NCBI GenBank assembly: GCA_050249835.1
Contig: JBFWPT010000012.1
Coordinates: forward strand, 11,377 to 75,376
Direction of reading: 5' to 3'
DNA length: 64,000 nucleotides
Origin: Miltoncostaea sp050249835
GTDB taxonomy: Bacteria > Actinomycetota > Thermoleophilia > Miltoncostaeales > Miltoncostaeaceae
Under the pieces are notes generated by a model. The model saw only the letters and a program-made list of their open reading frames with translations. It had not been told where the DNA came from and ran no database searches. The translations under genes were made by a program, and so were the position numbers. Below, piece after piece: positions 8,627 to 16,731 of the stretch (position 1 is its first letter; each line of letters opens with the position of its first letter).

Positions 8627-8952
8627 TCGACGTCGCCGCCCTCGACGAGCTCGCCCCCGGCGAGCCCGTGCTCGTCCGCGCGGGCGAGATCCCGGTGTGC
8701 CTGGTGAACGTCGACGGCACGGTCCACGCCGTGCACGACGTCTGCACCCACGCGCTGGAGTCCCTGTCCGGCGGATGGGTCGAGGGCGACACGATCGAGT
8801 GCCCGCGCCACGGCGCCGCCTTCTCCCTCGTGACGGGCGAGGTCCTCAGCCCGCCCGCCACCCGCCCCCTTCCCACCTTCCCCGTGGAGGTCCGCGACGG
8901 CCGCGTGCTGCTCGACCCCACGCCCAGCCGCGACCATCCACTGTTCCGCTAG
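8623..8952 (+). CDS. Rieske-type [2Fe-2S] ferredoxin of the suf operon
   Basis: A 109-residue single-domain Rieske protein with C41-x-H43 (CTH) and C60-x2-H63 (CPRH). This is the two-Cys two-His ligand set of a [2Fe-2S] Rieske centre, of the non-haem dioxygenase ferredoxin type. GTG 8623 overlaps the sufD stop. Its place between sufD and sufC is common in actinobacterial suf operons. I infer electron supply to cluster assembly or repair, but no oxygenase is nearby to identify a partner. Confidence 0.9.
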   Translation: MIDVAALDELAPGEPVLVRAGEIPVCLVNVDGTVHAVHDVCTHALESLSGGWVEGDTIECPRHGAAFSLVTGEVLSPPATRPLPTFPVEVRDGRVLLDPTPSRDHPLFR

Positions 8953-8970
8953 CCAGCTTCGAGGAGTGAC

Positions 8971-9741
8971 GTGAGCGATCCCATCCTGCAGATCAGCGGC
9001 CTCGAGGTCGCCGTGGACGGAACCCCGATCCTGAAGGGGGTCGACCTGACGGTCCCCCAGGGCGAGGTCCACGCGCTGATGGGCCCGAACGGCTCCGGCA
9101 AGAGCACGCTGGCCTACGCGCTGGCGGGGCACCCGCGCTACGAGATCACCGGCGGCACGGCGAAGTTCGCCGGCGAGGACATCGCCGAGATGGAGCCGGA
9201 CGAGCGCGCCAAGCTCGGCCTCTTCCTCGCCATGCAGTACCCGGTCGAGGTCCCCGGTGTGTCGGTCATGAACTTCCTGCGGACCTCGCTCAACGCGATC
9301 CGCGGCGAGGAGATCTCCCCGCGCGACTTCATCAAGCTCTTCGACGAGAAGTCGAAGCTGCTCGGCTTCGACCGCGCCTTCGCGGACCGCTACCTCAACG
9401 AGGGCTTCTCGGGCGGCGAGAAGAAGCGCCACGAGATCCTCCAGATGGCGATGATCGAGCCGAAGTTCGCCGTGCTCGACGAGACCGACTCCGGCCTCGA
9501 CGTGGACGCCCTGAAGGTCGTGTCCGAGGGCGTCAACACGATGCGCGGCCCGGAGCTCGGCGTCCTCATCATCACGCACTACACGCGGATCCTGCGCTAC
9601 ATCACGCCGGACGTCGTCCACGTGATGTTCGAGGGCCGCATCGCCCGCACCGGCGGCCCGGAGCTGGCGGACCACCTCGAGGAGAACGGGTACGTCGAGT
9701 TCGGCGCGGCCGAGGAGGCCGCGGCGCCCACCGCCGGATAA
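8971..9741 (+). CDS. sufC: Fe-S assembly ATPase SufC
   Basis: A 256-residue ABC-type ATPase. Walker A GPNGSGKST lies at about 37-45, the signature FSGGEKKRHE at about 147, and Walker B with the SufC-specific continuation is AVLDETDSGLD. The H-loop is in IITHYTR. It powers conformational change of the SufBD scaffold. GTG 8971 has GAGGAG 6 nt upstream. Two nucleotides separate its stop from sufS. Confidence 0.97.
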   Translation: MSDPILQISGLEVAVDGTPILKGVDLTVPQGEVHALMGPNGSGKSTLAYALAGHPRYEITGGTAKFAGEDIAEMEPDERAKLGLFLAMQYPVEVPGVSVMNFLRTSLNAIRGEEISPRDFIKLFDEKSKLLGFDRAFADRYLNEGFSGGEKKRHEILQMAMIEPKFAVLDETDSGLDVDALKVVSEGVNTMRGPELGVLIITHYTRILRYITPDVVHVMFEGRIARTGGPELADHLEENGYVEFGAAEEAAAPTAG

Positions 9742-9744
9742 CCC

Positions 9745-10983
9745 ATGGGCACCGCCGCGACCACCGACTGGGGGGCGGTCAGGGCCGACTTCCCCATCAT
9801 GGGGCGGCAGGTGCACGGCGCCCCGCTGGTCTACCTCGACTCGGCGGCGACCTCGCAGAAGCCGCTGCCCGTGCTCGCGGCGATGGACGCCTACTACCGC
9901 GAGACGAACGCCAACGTGCACCGGGGCGTCTACGAGCTGGCGGCCGAGGCCACTGCGCGCTTCGAGGCCGGGCGCGACAGCGTCGCCCGGCTGGTCGGCA
10001 GCCCGCGCGAGGGCGTCGTGCTCACGAAGAACGCCTCGGAGGCGATCAACCTGGTCGCGTGGGCCTGGGGGGTGCGGAACCTCCGGGCCGGCGACACGGT
10101 CGTGGTCACGGAGATGGAGCACCACTCCGGGATCGTCCCGTGGCAGATCGTCGCGGAGATCACGGGGGCGAGCGTCGAGTTCATCCCCGTCACGCCCGAG
10201 GGCGTGCTCGACCTGGAGGCCGCCCGGCGCATCATCGGCGGCGGCCGGGTGCGGATGGTCGGCGTCGTCCACGCGAGCAACGTCCTCGGCACGATCAACC
10301 CGGTCGCCGAGATCGCCGCGATGGCCCACGAGGCCGGCGCCCTCTGCCTGGTGGACGCCTCGCAGAGCGTCCCCCACATGCCGGTGGACTTCGGCGCCCT
10401 CGGCTGCGACTTCATGGCCTTCACCGGCCACAAGATGCTCGGGCCGACCGGGATCGGGGTGCTGGTGGGCCGCGTGCCCGTGCTGGAGGCGATGGAGCCG
10501 TTCCTGGGCGGCGGCGAGATGATCTCCGACGTCACGACGGCCGGCTCCACCTGGGCCGACCTGCCCTGGAAGTTCGAGGCGGGGACGCCGCCGATCGCCG
10601 AGGCCGTCGGCATCGGCGCGGCGGCCGAGTACCTGATGGGCGTCGGCCTGGACGCGGTCCGGGAGCACGAGCGGGATCTCACGGCCCGCACCCTGGACGC
10701 GCTCGGCGAGATCGAGGGGCTCACGATCTACGGGCCCCGGGACCCGCAGATCCGCGGGTGCGCCGTCTCGTTCTCCATGGACGACCTGCATCCGCACGAC
10801 ATCGCGCAGCTCATCGACCAGCACGGGGTCTGCGTCCGGGCCGGCCACCACTGCGCGAAGCCGCTGATGCGGGTGCTCGGCGTGGGGGCCACGGCCCGCG
10901 CGAGCACCTATCTCTACAATTCCCATGACGACATCGACGCGCTCGTGCGTGCACTCCACGCCGCGCGGGCCGCGTTCCGCTAG
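9745..10983 (+). CDS. sufS: Cysteine desulfurase SufS
   Basis: A 412-residue class II cysteine desulfurase (PLP fold type I). The PLP lysine is K230 in TGHKMLGPTG and the persulfide cysteine is C370 in RAGHHCAKPLM. EMEHHSGIVPWQ and DASQSVPHM are the family signatures. It takes sulfur from L-cysteine and passes it to SufU. It lies between sufC and sufU, as in Gram-positive suf operons. Confidence 0.97.
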   Translation: MGTAATTDWGAVRADFPIMGRQVHGAPLVYLDSAATSQKPLPVLAAMDAYYRETNANVHRGVYELAAEATARFEAGRDSVARLVGSPREGVVLTKNASEAINLVAWAWGVRNLRAGDTVVVTEMEHHSGIVPWQIVAEITGASVEFIPVTPEGVLDLEAARRIIGGGRVRMVGVVHASNVLGTINPVAEIAAMAHEAGALCLVDASQSVPHMPVDFGALGCDFMAFTGHKMLGPTGIGVLVGRVPVLEAMEPFLGGGEMISDVTTAGSTWADLPWKFEAGTPPIAEAVGIGAAAEYLMGVGLDAVREHERDLTARTLDALGEIEGLTIYGPRDPQIRGCAVSFSMDDLHPHDIAQLIDQHGVCVRAGHHCAKPLMRVLGVGATARASTYLYNSHDDIDALVRALHAARAAFR

Positions 10984-10995
10984 CCGGGGGAGCAC

Positions 10996-11445
10996 GTGGG
11001 CGGCCTCGACGACCTGTACCAGGAGCTGATCCTCGACCACTACCGCCGCAAGCGCGGCGAGGGGACGCTGGAGCACCCGACCGTGTCGGTCGACCAGCAC
11101 AACCCGTTGTGCGGCGACGAGGTGCACCTGGAGCTCGTGATCGAGGACGGCGTCGTGACCGAGCTGGCCCACATGGGCCAGGGCTGCTCCATCTCGCAGG
11201 CGTCGGTGTCGATGATGAGCGAGGCCGTGACCGGCCTCAGCCTGGAGGACGCGCTCGCCCTGGTGGAGCACTTCCGCCTGGTGATGCACGGCGACGAGGC
11301 GGCCGACGAGGAGCGCCTCGGCGACGCCATCGCCCTGGAGGGCGTGGCGAGGTACCCGGTGCGCATCAAGTGCGCCCTGCTCGGCTGGATGGCGGTGAAG
11401 GACGCGATCCAGACGTACCGGCACGAGACCCAGGAGGTCGGGTGA
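10996..11445 (+). CDS. sufU: Sulfur-transfer protein SufU
   Basis: A 149-residue IscU-like SufU. Three zinc/sulfur cysteines are C39 (NPLCGDEV), C64 (GQGCSISQAS) and C126 (IKCALLGW). The insertion between the second and third cysteines that marks SufU rather than IscU is present. It receives persulfide from SufS. GTG 10996 follows GGGGGAGCAC. Its stop overlaps the next gene by one base (TGATG). Confidence 0.95.
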   Translation: MGGLDDLYQELILDHYRRKRGEGTLEHPTVSVDQHNPLCGDEVHLELVIEDGVVTELAHMGQGCSISQASVSMMSEAVTGLSLEDALALVEHFRLVMHGDEAADEERLGDAIALEGVARYPVRIKCALLGWMAVKDAIQTYRHETQEVG

Positions 11446-11756
11446 TGGTCGGCGAGGACGAGATCCGCAGCGCGATGAAGCAGGTGGAGGACCCGGAGCT
11501 CGGCGTGAACGTCGTCGACCTCGGCCTCCTCTACGGCGTGAACATCGACGAGGAGGGCCACGTCGTCCTCGACATGACGCTCACGTCGATGGGCTGCCCC
11601 CTCACCGAGCAGATCCTCGGGGACTCACGCGCCGCGCTGGAGGGCCTCGACGGCGTCACCACCGTCGACGTCAACTGGGTGTGGGACCCGCCGTGGTCGC
11701 CCGATTCGATGACCGAGGAGGGGCGGTTCCTGATGAAGGTGATGGGCTATGGCTGA
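11445..11756 (+). CDS. SufT/PaaD-like MIP18-family protein
   Basis: A 103-residue DUF59/MIP18 domain: VEDPELGVNVVDLGLLYGV, LTSMGCPL with the conserved Cys, and a VNWVWDPPWSPDSM ending. Such proteins (SufT, PaaD, CIAO2 relatives) help mature Fe-S proteins. ATG 11445 is chosen because it overlaps the sufU stop with GGAGG upstream; GTG 11442 is one codon earlier. It overlaps the next gene by 8 nt. Confidence 0.9.
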   Translation: MVGEDEIRSAMKQVEDPELGVNVVDLGLLYGVNIDEEGHVVLDMTLTSMGCPLTEQILGDSRAALEGLDGVTTVDVNWVWDPPWSPDSMTEEGRFLMKVMGYG

Positions 11757-12213
11757 GACCGCCGCGGCCGCCGCAGCCGCGCCGCCGGAGGCCCCGGACC
11801 GGCCGCTCACCCTGGAGGAGAAGAAGGCCGCCGCGCGCGCCCGCGCGAAGGCCGCCCGCGCCGCCGAGGCCGGCGGGCAGGCGTTCGTGACCATCTCCCC
11901 CGCCGCCGCCGACTACATCCGCTCCTCGGCCCGCGACGCCGGCCGCCCGGAAGGGGTGCGCCTGCGCATCCTCGCCGGCGGCTGCTCCGGCCTGGAGTAC
12001 AAGCTCGACCTGCTGGAGCCCGGCGAGACCGCCTCCGCGGGCGACCGCGCGGTGGAGTCCAACGGCGTCACGATGCTCATGGACCTGAAGTCCGCGATCC
12101 ACGTCACCGGCTCGGTGATCGACTACGAGCAGGGCCTCCTGCGCCGCGGTTTCCGGATCAACAACCCGAACGCCACCTCCACCTGCTCCTGCGGTGACTC
12201 CTTCGGGGCGTAA
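11749..12213 (+). CDS. A-type Fe-S carrier (SufA/ErpA-like)
   Basis: A 154-residue protein. The A-type carrier domain (about 45-154) carries the three cysteine ligands in GGCSG and STCSCGDSF. A-type carriers pass clusters from SufBCD to apo-targets. An Ala/Lys/Arg-rich N-terminal extension of about 43 residues is not typical and looks disordered. It is the last gene of the suf operon and overlaps the MIP18 gene. Confidence 0.92.
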   Translation: MAETAAAAAAAPPEAPDRPLTLEEKKAAARARAKAARAAEAGGQAFVTISPAAADYIRSSARDAGRPEGVRLRILAGGCSGLEYKLDLLEPGETASAGDRAVESNGVTMLMDLKSAIHVTGSVIDYEQGLLRRGFRINNPNATSTCSCGDSFGA

Positions 12214-12223
12214 GCTCCGAAGG
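12200..12223 (+). terminator. Hairpin over the end of the suf operon
   Basis: CCTTCGG and CCGAAGG form a 7-bp stem around a 10-nt loop that contains the stop codon of the last suf gene. No U-tract follows, so termination is only a suggestion. Confidence 0.4.
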
Positions 12224-12323
12224 CCCTGAGAACCACTTCCTGAGCAGGGATTCTCTGCCCGGGTTCCACTTGGGCCACGGGGCGAGGGCCGGCTGGCGCG
12301 CCACTCCCGGATGCCCCCCGGTT

Positions 12324-12385
12324 CCACTTGGACCCCCGCCGGAGCCCCGAGTGACGTGCGACGGCCCCCGCGCGCCAGACGGCAC
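12324..12385. repeat. 62-bp direct repeat, copy 1
   Basis: It begins CCACTTGGACCCCCGCCGG and ends AGACGGCAC. It matches 12446-12507 at 57 of 62 positions by eye. The pair is 122 bp apart start to start, in non-coding DNA. Confidence 0.85.
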
Positions 12386-12445
12386 CGAGACGACACACAC
12401 GGGCTGAGCCGCGTCGCACGCGCCAGTCCCGGCGCCCTCGGAGTG

Positions 12446-12507
12446 CCACTTGGATCCCCGCCGGAGCCCCGAGTGACGTGTGACGGCCACCGCGCGAAAG
12501 ACGGCAC
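12446..12507. repeat. 62-bp direct repeat, copy 2
   Basis: Same length as copy 1 with five substitutions and no gap. The shared core is GCCGGAGCCCCGAGTGACGT. A shorter relative (CCACTTGG) stands at 12266, so the family may have more copies elsewhere in the genome. Confidence 0.85.
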
Positions 12508-12532
12508 GACGTCGGCACCCCTCGGCCCAGCC

Positions 12533-13240
12533 CTACGTATCGCCCAGGAACCTCTCAAGGAGGGCGCTGAAGGCCGCGGGGCGGTCGAGCATCGGGACGT
12601 GGCCGGCGCCGGCGATGACGCGGAGGTCGGCCTCGGGGAGCGCCCGCTCCACCCAGGCGGCGCGCTCCAGGGGCACCAGGACGTCCCGCTCCCCCCACAC
12701 CACCATCGTCGGCACGGCCGCCGCGCCGCCGGCCGGCTCGCCGTGGGACAGGATCTCGCCCGCCGCGCGCAGCAGGGCCAGGGGGGACCGGGTGGCGGCA
12801 TCGCCGAGCACCGTCAGGACCGCGGACGGGGGGAGGCCGAGGACCGTGCGGGCGACGGGCAGGACGTTCCCCACCAGCCCGGGGGACGCGGTCGTCACCG
12901 GCGGCCCCACGAGGACGAGGCGGGACACCCGGTCCGGCTGGGCGGCCGCGGTCGCCATGCAGGCGAGCGCCCCGAAGGAGTGGCCCACGAGGGCCGCCTC
13001 GCGGGCGCCGAGGGCGTCGAGCAGCGCGTCCAGCAGCGGCGGCGCGTCGCGCAGGGAGAACGGGGCCCCGCTCCCGTAGCCGAACCCCGGGAGGTCGGGC
13101 ACGATCACCCGATGCGAGCGCGCCAGCGACGCCGCCGTCCCGCGCCACCACCGGGCGGAGCCGCCGAGGCCGTGCACCAGCACCACCGCCGGCCCCGCGC
13201 CCGACACCTCGTAGCGCACCGGCTGGCCGCCGAGCACCAC
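12533..13240 (-). CDS. Alpha/beta hydrolase
   Basis: A 235-residue alpha/beta-hydrolase fold protein. VLVHGLGGSARWW forms the oxyanion region, GHSFGA holds the nucleophile Ser, WGERD holds the Asp and AGAGHVPML the His, so the triad is complete. The substrate cannot be told. The start is set at the first of two GTG codons (13240, 13237); in-frame GTGs upstream would overlap the divergent hydrolase. It shares a 30-bp gap with a second hydrolase on the plus strand. Confidence 0.85.
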   Translation of the reverse strand: MVLGGQPVRYEVSGAGPAVVLVHGLGGSARWWRGTAASLARSHRVIVPDLPGFGYGSGAPFSLRDAPPLLDALLDALGAREAALVGHSFGALACMATAAAQPDRVSRLVLVGPPVTTASPGLVGNVLPVARTVLGLPPSAVLTVLGDAATRSPLALLRAAGEILSHGEPAGGAAAVPTMVVWGERDVLVPLERAAWVERALPEADLRVIAGAGHVPMLDRPAAFSALLERFLGDT

Positions 13241-13270
13241 CCGCGCGCGCTGAGCACCTGGACGCCGGTG

Positions 13271-14002
13271 ATGGGCGTCCGGATGCACGCCCGCATCCTG
13301 CGGCCGCCCGGGCGCTCCGCGGGGCCGGTCGTCATGGTCCACGGCCTCGGGGTCTCCGCCGCCAGCCTCGGGCCGCTGGCGGAGCGGCTCTCCGAGCGCC
13401 GCCTCGTGGTCGTCTGCGACCTCCCGGGGTTCGGGCTCACCGAGGCGGATCGGGTCTGGAGCACCCCCGACGCGGCCGCCGCCCTCGACGCCTTCCTCGC
13501 CGCCCGCGGCCTGGGGCCGGTGGCCCTCGTCGGCCACTCCTGGGGCTGCCACGTCGCCTGCCTCGCCGCGGCCCGCCGCCCCGAGGCCGCGGCGGCCGTC
13601 GCCCTGCTGTCCCCCGCCTTCGACGACCTGCCCGGGGGCGCCCTCGGCCAGGTGCTGCGCCTCACCGCCGACGCCCCCATGGAGCGGCCGTCCCTCGTCG
13701 CCGGCGGCGCCCGCGACTACCTGCGGGCGGGTCCCCGCCGCGTGCTCTCCACGCTGCGCGAGGCCTCCGGCCTGCCCCTCGGCGACCTCGTCGCGGGCGT
13801 CCCGGCCCCGGTGCTCATCGTGCGGGGCCGCCGCGACCCGCTCACCACCGCCCGCTGGGCCTCCGCGCTCGCGGAGCGGGCCGGTGGCGCCCACGTGGCC
13901 GAGATCCCGCGCGCGGCGCACGGCCTCGGGCACGACGCCCCGACGGCGGTCGCGGGGGCCCTGGAGGCCTTCCTCGCGGCGATCGGGCGCCAGAGGCTCT
14001 AG
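13271..14002 (+). CDS. Alpha/beta hydrolase
   Basis: A 243-residue alpha/beta hydrolase with HGLGVSAASL, the nucleophile elbow GHSWGC, acid loop RGRRDPL and His in RAAHGLGHD. It lacks a signal peptide. ATG 13271, GTG 13268 and ATG 13283 are all possible starts; none has a clear ribosome site. It is divergent from another hydrolase of the same fold, and its stop interlocks with the stop of the minus-strand M23 gene (shared CTAG). Divergent paralogues are one explanation, but the two sequences are only distantly alike. Confidence 0.85.
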   Translation: MGVRMHARILRPPGRSAGPVVMVHGLGVSAASLGPLAERLSERRLVVVCDLPGFGLTEADRVWSTPDAAAALDAFLAARGLGPVALVGHSWGCHVACLAAARRPEAAAAVALLSPAFDDLPGGALGQVLRLTADAPMERPSLVAGGARDYLRAGPRRVLSTLREASGLPLGDLVAGVPAPVLIVRGRRDPLTTARWASALAERAGGAHVAEIPRAAHGLGHDAPTAVAGALEAFLAAIGRQRL

Positions 14003-15381
14003 GAGGCCGGCGTCGCGAGCCCGTCGGCGGGCGCGGGGGCGACGTCCACCTCGGGGATTCCGTCGACCAGCACGGCGCCGGATGCCGGCGCGGGGGCCGG
14101 CGAGACGGTGGCCTGGGCGAACGCGCGCGGGATGTCCGAGCCCCGCTGCCAGGCGACCAGATAGGGGTACGGGTTGACGCTGTCGCCCGCCCCCGGGTGG
14201 ATCTCGAAGTGCAGGTGCGGGGGCGTCGTGATCGCCTGGCCCGTGTTGCCCACGAAGCCGATCACCTGGCCGCGGCTCACGCGGGCGCCCTCCACCGCCG
14301 CGGGGGCGTACGCCGACAGGTGGGCGTAGTAGAAGGCGTTGCCGGCGCCGTCCGTCAGCCACAGACGGTTGCCGCCGAGGGTGTTGACGCCGACCTTGGA
14401 CAGCGTCCCGTCGGCGACGGCCACGATCGGCGTCCCGGTGGCGGCGAAGAGGTCGTTGCCGTGGTGCCAGCCGGTGCCGGCCCGCGGGGCGCCGTAGTCG
14501 TCCACGAACGAGACGTCGCCGAGCACCGGGAAGACGTAGCCGTCGCCCGGGCTGATCGTCGTCGCGGGCGCCGCGCGGCGCGGCAGGCCGAGGCCCTGGG
14601 TGGGCGTGAAGGGGGAGGTGACGCGGGGATCCGGGGTCGCCGGGCCCTCATCGCCGCCGTCGTCCCGGGCGTCGCGCTCGCGCGGCGCCGGCTCGCGGGG
14701 CGCGGTCGTCGTCCCCGGGGCCGTCGTGGCGGGCGCCGGGGCGGTGCCCTCCGCGGCGGTCAGCTCGAGGTGCCCGATCACGAAGGGCCGCCCGATGATC
14801 GCGGCCGCCGCCGGGTCGCTCACCTCCACCCGCAGCGCGTTCGCCCGCAGGGAACCGGAGCCGTCGGCGACGCTCTCGAAGAAGATCAGGGCCCCGATGC
14901 CCGGCACCTCCACCCGCGAGCCCGGGCCGGCGGAGACGGCGGTGCCGTCCACCGTCACCCCCGAGGCGGACGCCTCCACGACGCCGGTCGCGCCCGCGTC
15001 CGGCCCGGCCCCGGCGCGGGCGGACATGACGAGCGACCCCACCGACACACGGCCGTCCAGGAGCGTGATGCCGGAGGCGCGCACGGTCCCCTCCGCGCGG
15101 GCCCCGGTGCCCGCGGTGACCGCCTTCACGTGGACGTCCACCGAGCCGATCGACCCGCCGCCCGACGGGCGCAGGCCGCCGGCGCCGCCGGTCCGCTCGG
15201 AGGGCCCCGCCGACAGGGCCGTCACACCCCCCTGGGTGCCGCCAGGCAGCAGGGCCGCGTAGCCCGTCGCCTCCGATGACGGCGGGGATCCGGGGTCCTG
15301 GGCGGACGCGACGGGGAGCGCGACGACCGCCAGCGCCAGGACAGCCGCCACGAAGGCGTGGAATGGCCTCACAGCGGGCAT
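13999..15381 (-). CDS. Secreted M23 (LytM-type) peptidase
   Basis: A 460-residue exported protein. It has a signal peptide (MPAVRPFHAFVAAVLALAV, cleavage near ASAQ), a beta-rich central region of unknown function (about 30-215), a Pro/Thr/Ala linker, and a C-terminal M23 domain. The M23 zinc ligands are in HHGND and HLHFEIH. The fold normally cuts peptidoglycan cross-bridges or acts as an amidase activator; both metal-site motifs are intact. ATG 15381 has AAAGGG about 6 nt upstream; GTG 15387 is an alternative. It is divergent from the NlpC/P60 gene, so the two wall enzymes may share regulation. Confidence 0.9.
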   Translation of the reverse strand: MPAVRPFHAFVAAVLALAVVALPVASAQDPGSPPSSEATGYAALLPGGTQGGVTALSAGPSERTGGAGGLRPSGGGSIGSVDVHVKAVTAGTGARAEGTVRASGITLLDGRVSVGSLVMSARAGAGPDAGATGVVEASASGVTVDGTAVSAGPGSRVEVPGIGALIFFESVADGSGSLRANALRVEVSDPAAAAIIGRPFVIGHLELTAAEGTAPAPATTAPGTTTAPREPAPRERDARDDGGDEGPATPDPRVTSPFTPTQGLGLPRRAAPATTISPGDGYVFPVLGDVSFVDDYGAPRAGTGWHHGNDLFAATGTPIVAVADGTLSKVGVNTLGGNRLWLTDGAGNAFYYAHLSAYAPAAVEGARVSRGQVIGFVGNTGQAITTPPHLHFEIHPGAGDSVNPYPYLVAWQRGSDIPRAFAQATVSPAPAPASGAVLVDGIPEVDVAPAPADGLATPAS

Positions 15382-15549
15382 TCTCACCCTTTTACCGGAC
15401 GGCCTCAACGAACCGGGTGTCACCCTCATGCGACGCCCGCTGACGGACGATGGGTTTGTGCAACGGCGTCGCGAGGTGGTAGCGTGGCCCCGCGACGGAC
15501 GGCAGCCCACCGCTCCGGCGACCCCTGGCACCGCACAGGAGACCGCTTT

Positions 15550-16695
15550 CTGAGACCCCGGCGTAACCTCATGGCCCTCGGGCTTGCCGCTCTGGCCGCC
15601 ACCGCACTGGCGTTCGGAGCGGGCATCGCGACGACCGAGCCGGCGGCCATCGAGGCACAGCGGGCCGAGGTCGCGCAGATCCAGTCGGAGCTGGACAGCA
15701 TCAACGTCCAGGTCGAGGTCGCAGCCGAGGCGTACAACGGCGCCCGCTACGAGCTGGGCCAGGTCAACGCGCGGATCGACGAGAACACCGCGAAGACCAA
15801 GCAGACCGAGAAGGACCTGAAGGTCTCCCGCACGGCCCTCGCCGAGCGCCTCCGCGGTCTCTACGCCACGCCCCAGCCCACGCTGGCCGAGGTGCTCATC
15901 ACGAGCGGCTCCATCGCCGAGGCGTCCGACCAGATGGACCTGCTCGACCGCGTCGGCCAGCAGGACGCCGACGTCGTCGTGGGTCTCCGCGAGCACAAGG
16001 CCACGCTGGCCGAGCTCCGGGCCCAGCTCGTCAAGGACCGGGCGACCGCCGAGGAGGCCGTCGCCACCCGCGCCCGCGAGCAGGAGCGGGTCGAGTCCCT
16101 CCTCGCCCAGCGCCAGGCCGTCCTCGACAACGCCAGCGCGGAGCTGCGGAACCTCATCGCGGCGGAGGAGGAGCGCAAGCGCCGCGAGGCCGAGGCCCAG
16201 CGCCTCCTGGCCGAGCAGCGCGCCGCCGCGGCCGCCGCGGCGACCACCAGCAGCGCGCCCAGCGCGGGCGGCGGCGAGACGCCCGCCGCGGACCCCGCGA
16301 CGCCGGCCGCCGACCCGGCCGCCGCGCCGTCCACCCCGCTCCCGTCCGGCAGCGGCAACGCGGCCGCCGCGAGCGCCGCGATGTCCCAGCTCGGCGTCCC
16401 CTACGTCTGGGGCGGCGCCTCGCCGTCCGGCTTCGACTGCAGCGGGCTCGCGTCCTGGGCCTACGCCCAGATCGGCAAGAGCGTCCCGCACTACACGGTC
16501 GCGATCTACAACGCGTTCCCGAAGGTGCCCTCCGACCAGCTGCAGGCCGGCGACCTCGTGTTCTGGCGCGGCCTCGGCCACATGGGCATCTACATCGGCG
16601 GCGGCCAGTACGTGCACGCCCCGCAGACCGGCGACGTCGTCAAGGTCTCCAGCATGGGCGACCGCAGCGACTACGTGGGGGCCGTCAGGCCCTAA
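15550..16695 (+). CDS. Secreted NlpC/P60 endopeptidase with N-terminal coiled coil
   Basis: About 381 residues with a RipA/CwlO-like design. A signal peptide precedes a long coiled coil (about 40-230), an Ala/Pro linker, and a C-terminal NlpC/P60 domain. The triad is present: C297 (FDCSGL), H344 (GHMGIYIG) and H356 (YVHAPQ). It should cut D-Glu to diamino-acid bonds in peptidoglycan. The start is set at CTG 15550 because AGGAGA lies 8 nt before it and this start supplies the basic n-region RPRRN; the next ATG (15571) would leave a signal peptide without positive charge. A hairpin separates it from the related gene downstream. Confidence 0.85.
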   Translation: MRPRRNLMALGLAALAATALAFGAGIATTEPAAIEAQRAEVAQIQSELDSINVQVEVAAEAYNGARYELGQVNARIDENTAKTKQTEKDLKVSRTALAERLRGLYATPQPTLAEVLITSGSIAEASDQMDLLDRVGQQDADVVVGLREHKATLAELRAQLVKDRATAEEAVATRAREQERVESLLAQRQAVLDNASAELRNLIAAEEERKRREAEAQRLLAEQRAAAAAAATTSSAPSAGGGETPAADPATPAADPAAAPSTPLPSGSGNAAAASAAMSQLGVPYVWGGASPSGFDCSGLASWAYAQIGKSVPHYTVAIYNAFPKVPSDQLQAGDLVFWRGLGHMGIYIGGGQYVHAPQTGDVVKVSSMGDRSDYVGAVRP

Positions 16696-16702
16696 TGGGA
16701 CG

Positions 16703-16728
16703 CCCGGCGCGCCTCAAGCGCGCCCGGG
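16703..16728 (+). terminator. Hairpin between the two NlpC/P60-type genes
   Basis: CCCGGCGCGC pairs with GCGCGCCCGGG across a 5-nt loop, with one bulged C. It starts 8 nt after the stop codon. It may end or attenuate the upstream transcript. Confidence 0.5.
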
Positions 16729-16731
16729 GCT

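Larger units (their letters stand above)
12214..12532. other. Only gene-free stretch over 300 bp
   Basis: This convergent spacer lies between the suf operon and the minus-strand hydrolase. It holds the end of the suf hairpin, the two 62-bp direct repeats described separately and a fragment of a third (CCACTTGG at 12266). Short open frames in it are translations of the repeats and have no domain. Confidence 0.7.

Noticed and set aside
12324..12507. CRISPR-like repeats
   Set aside because: Only two full 62-bp units with no regular spacers and no cas genes; a dispersed direct repeat is a better description.
15382..15549. Possible c-di-AMP (ydaO) riboswitch before the NlpC/P60 gene
   Set aside because: These often precede wall-hydrolase genes in actinobacteria, but I could not match the conserved core or its pseudoknot segments in this 168-bp leader.
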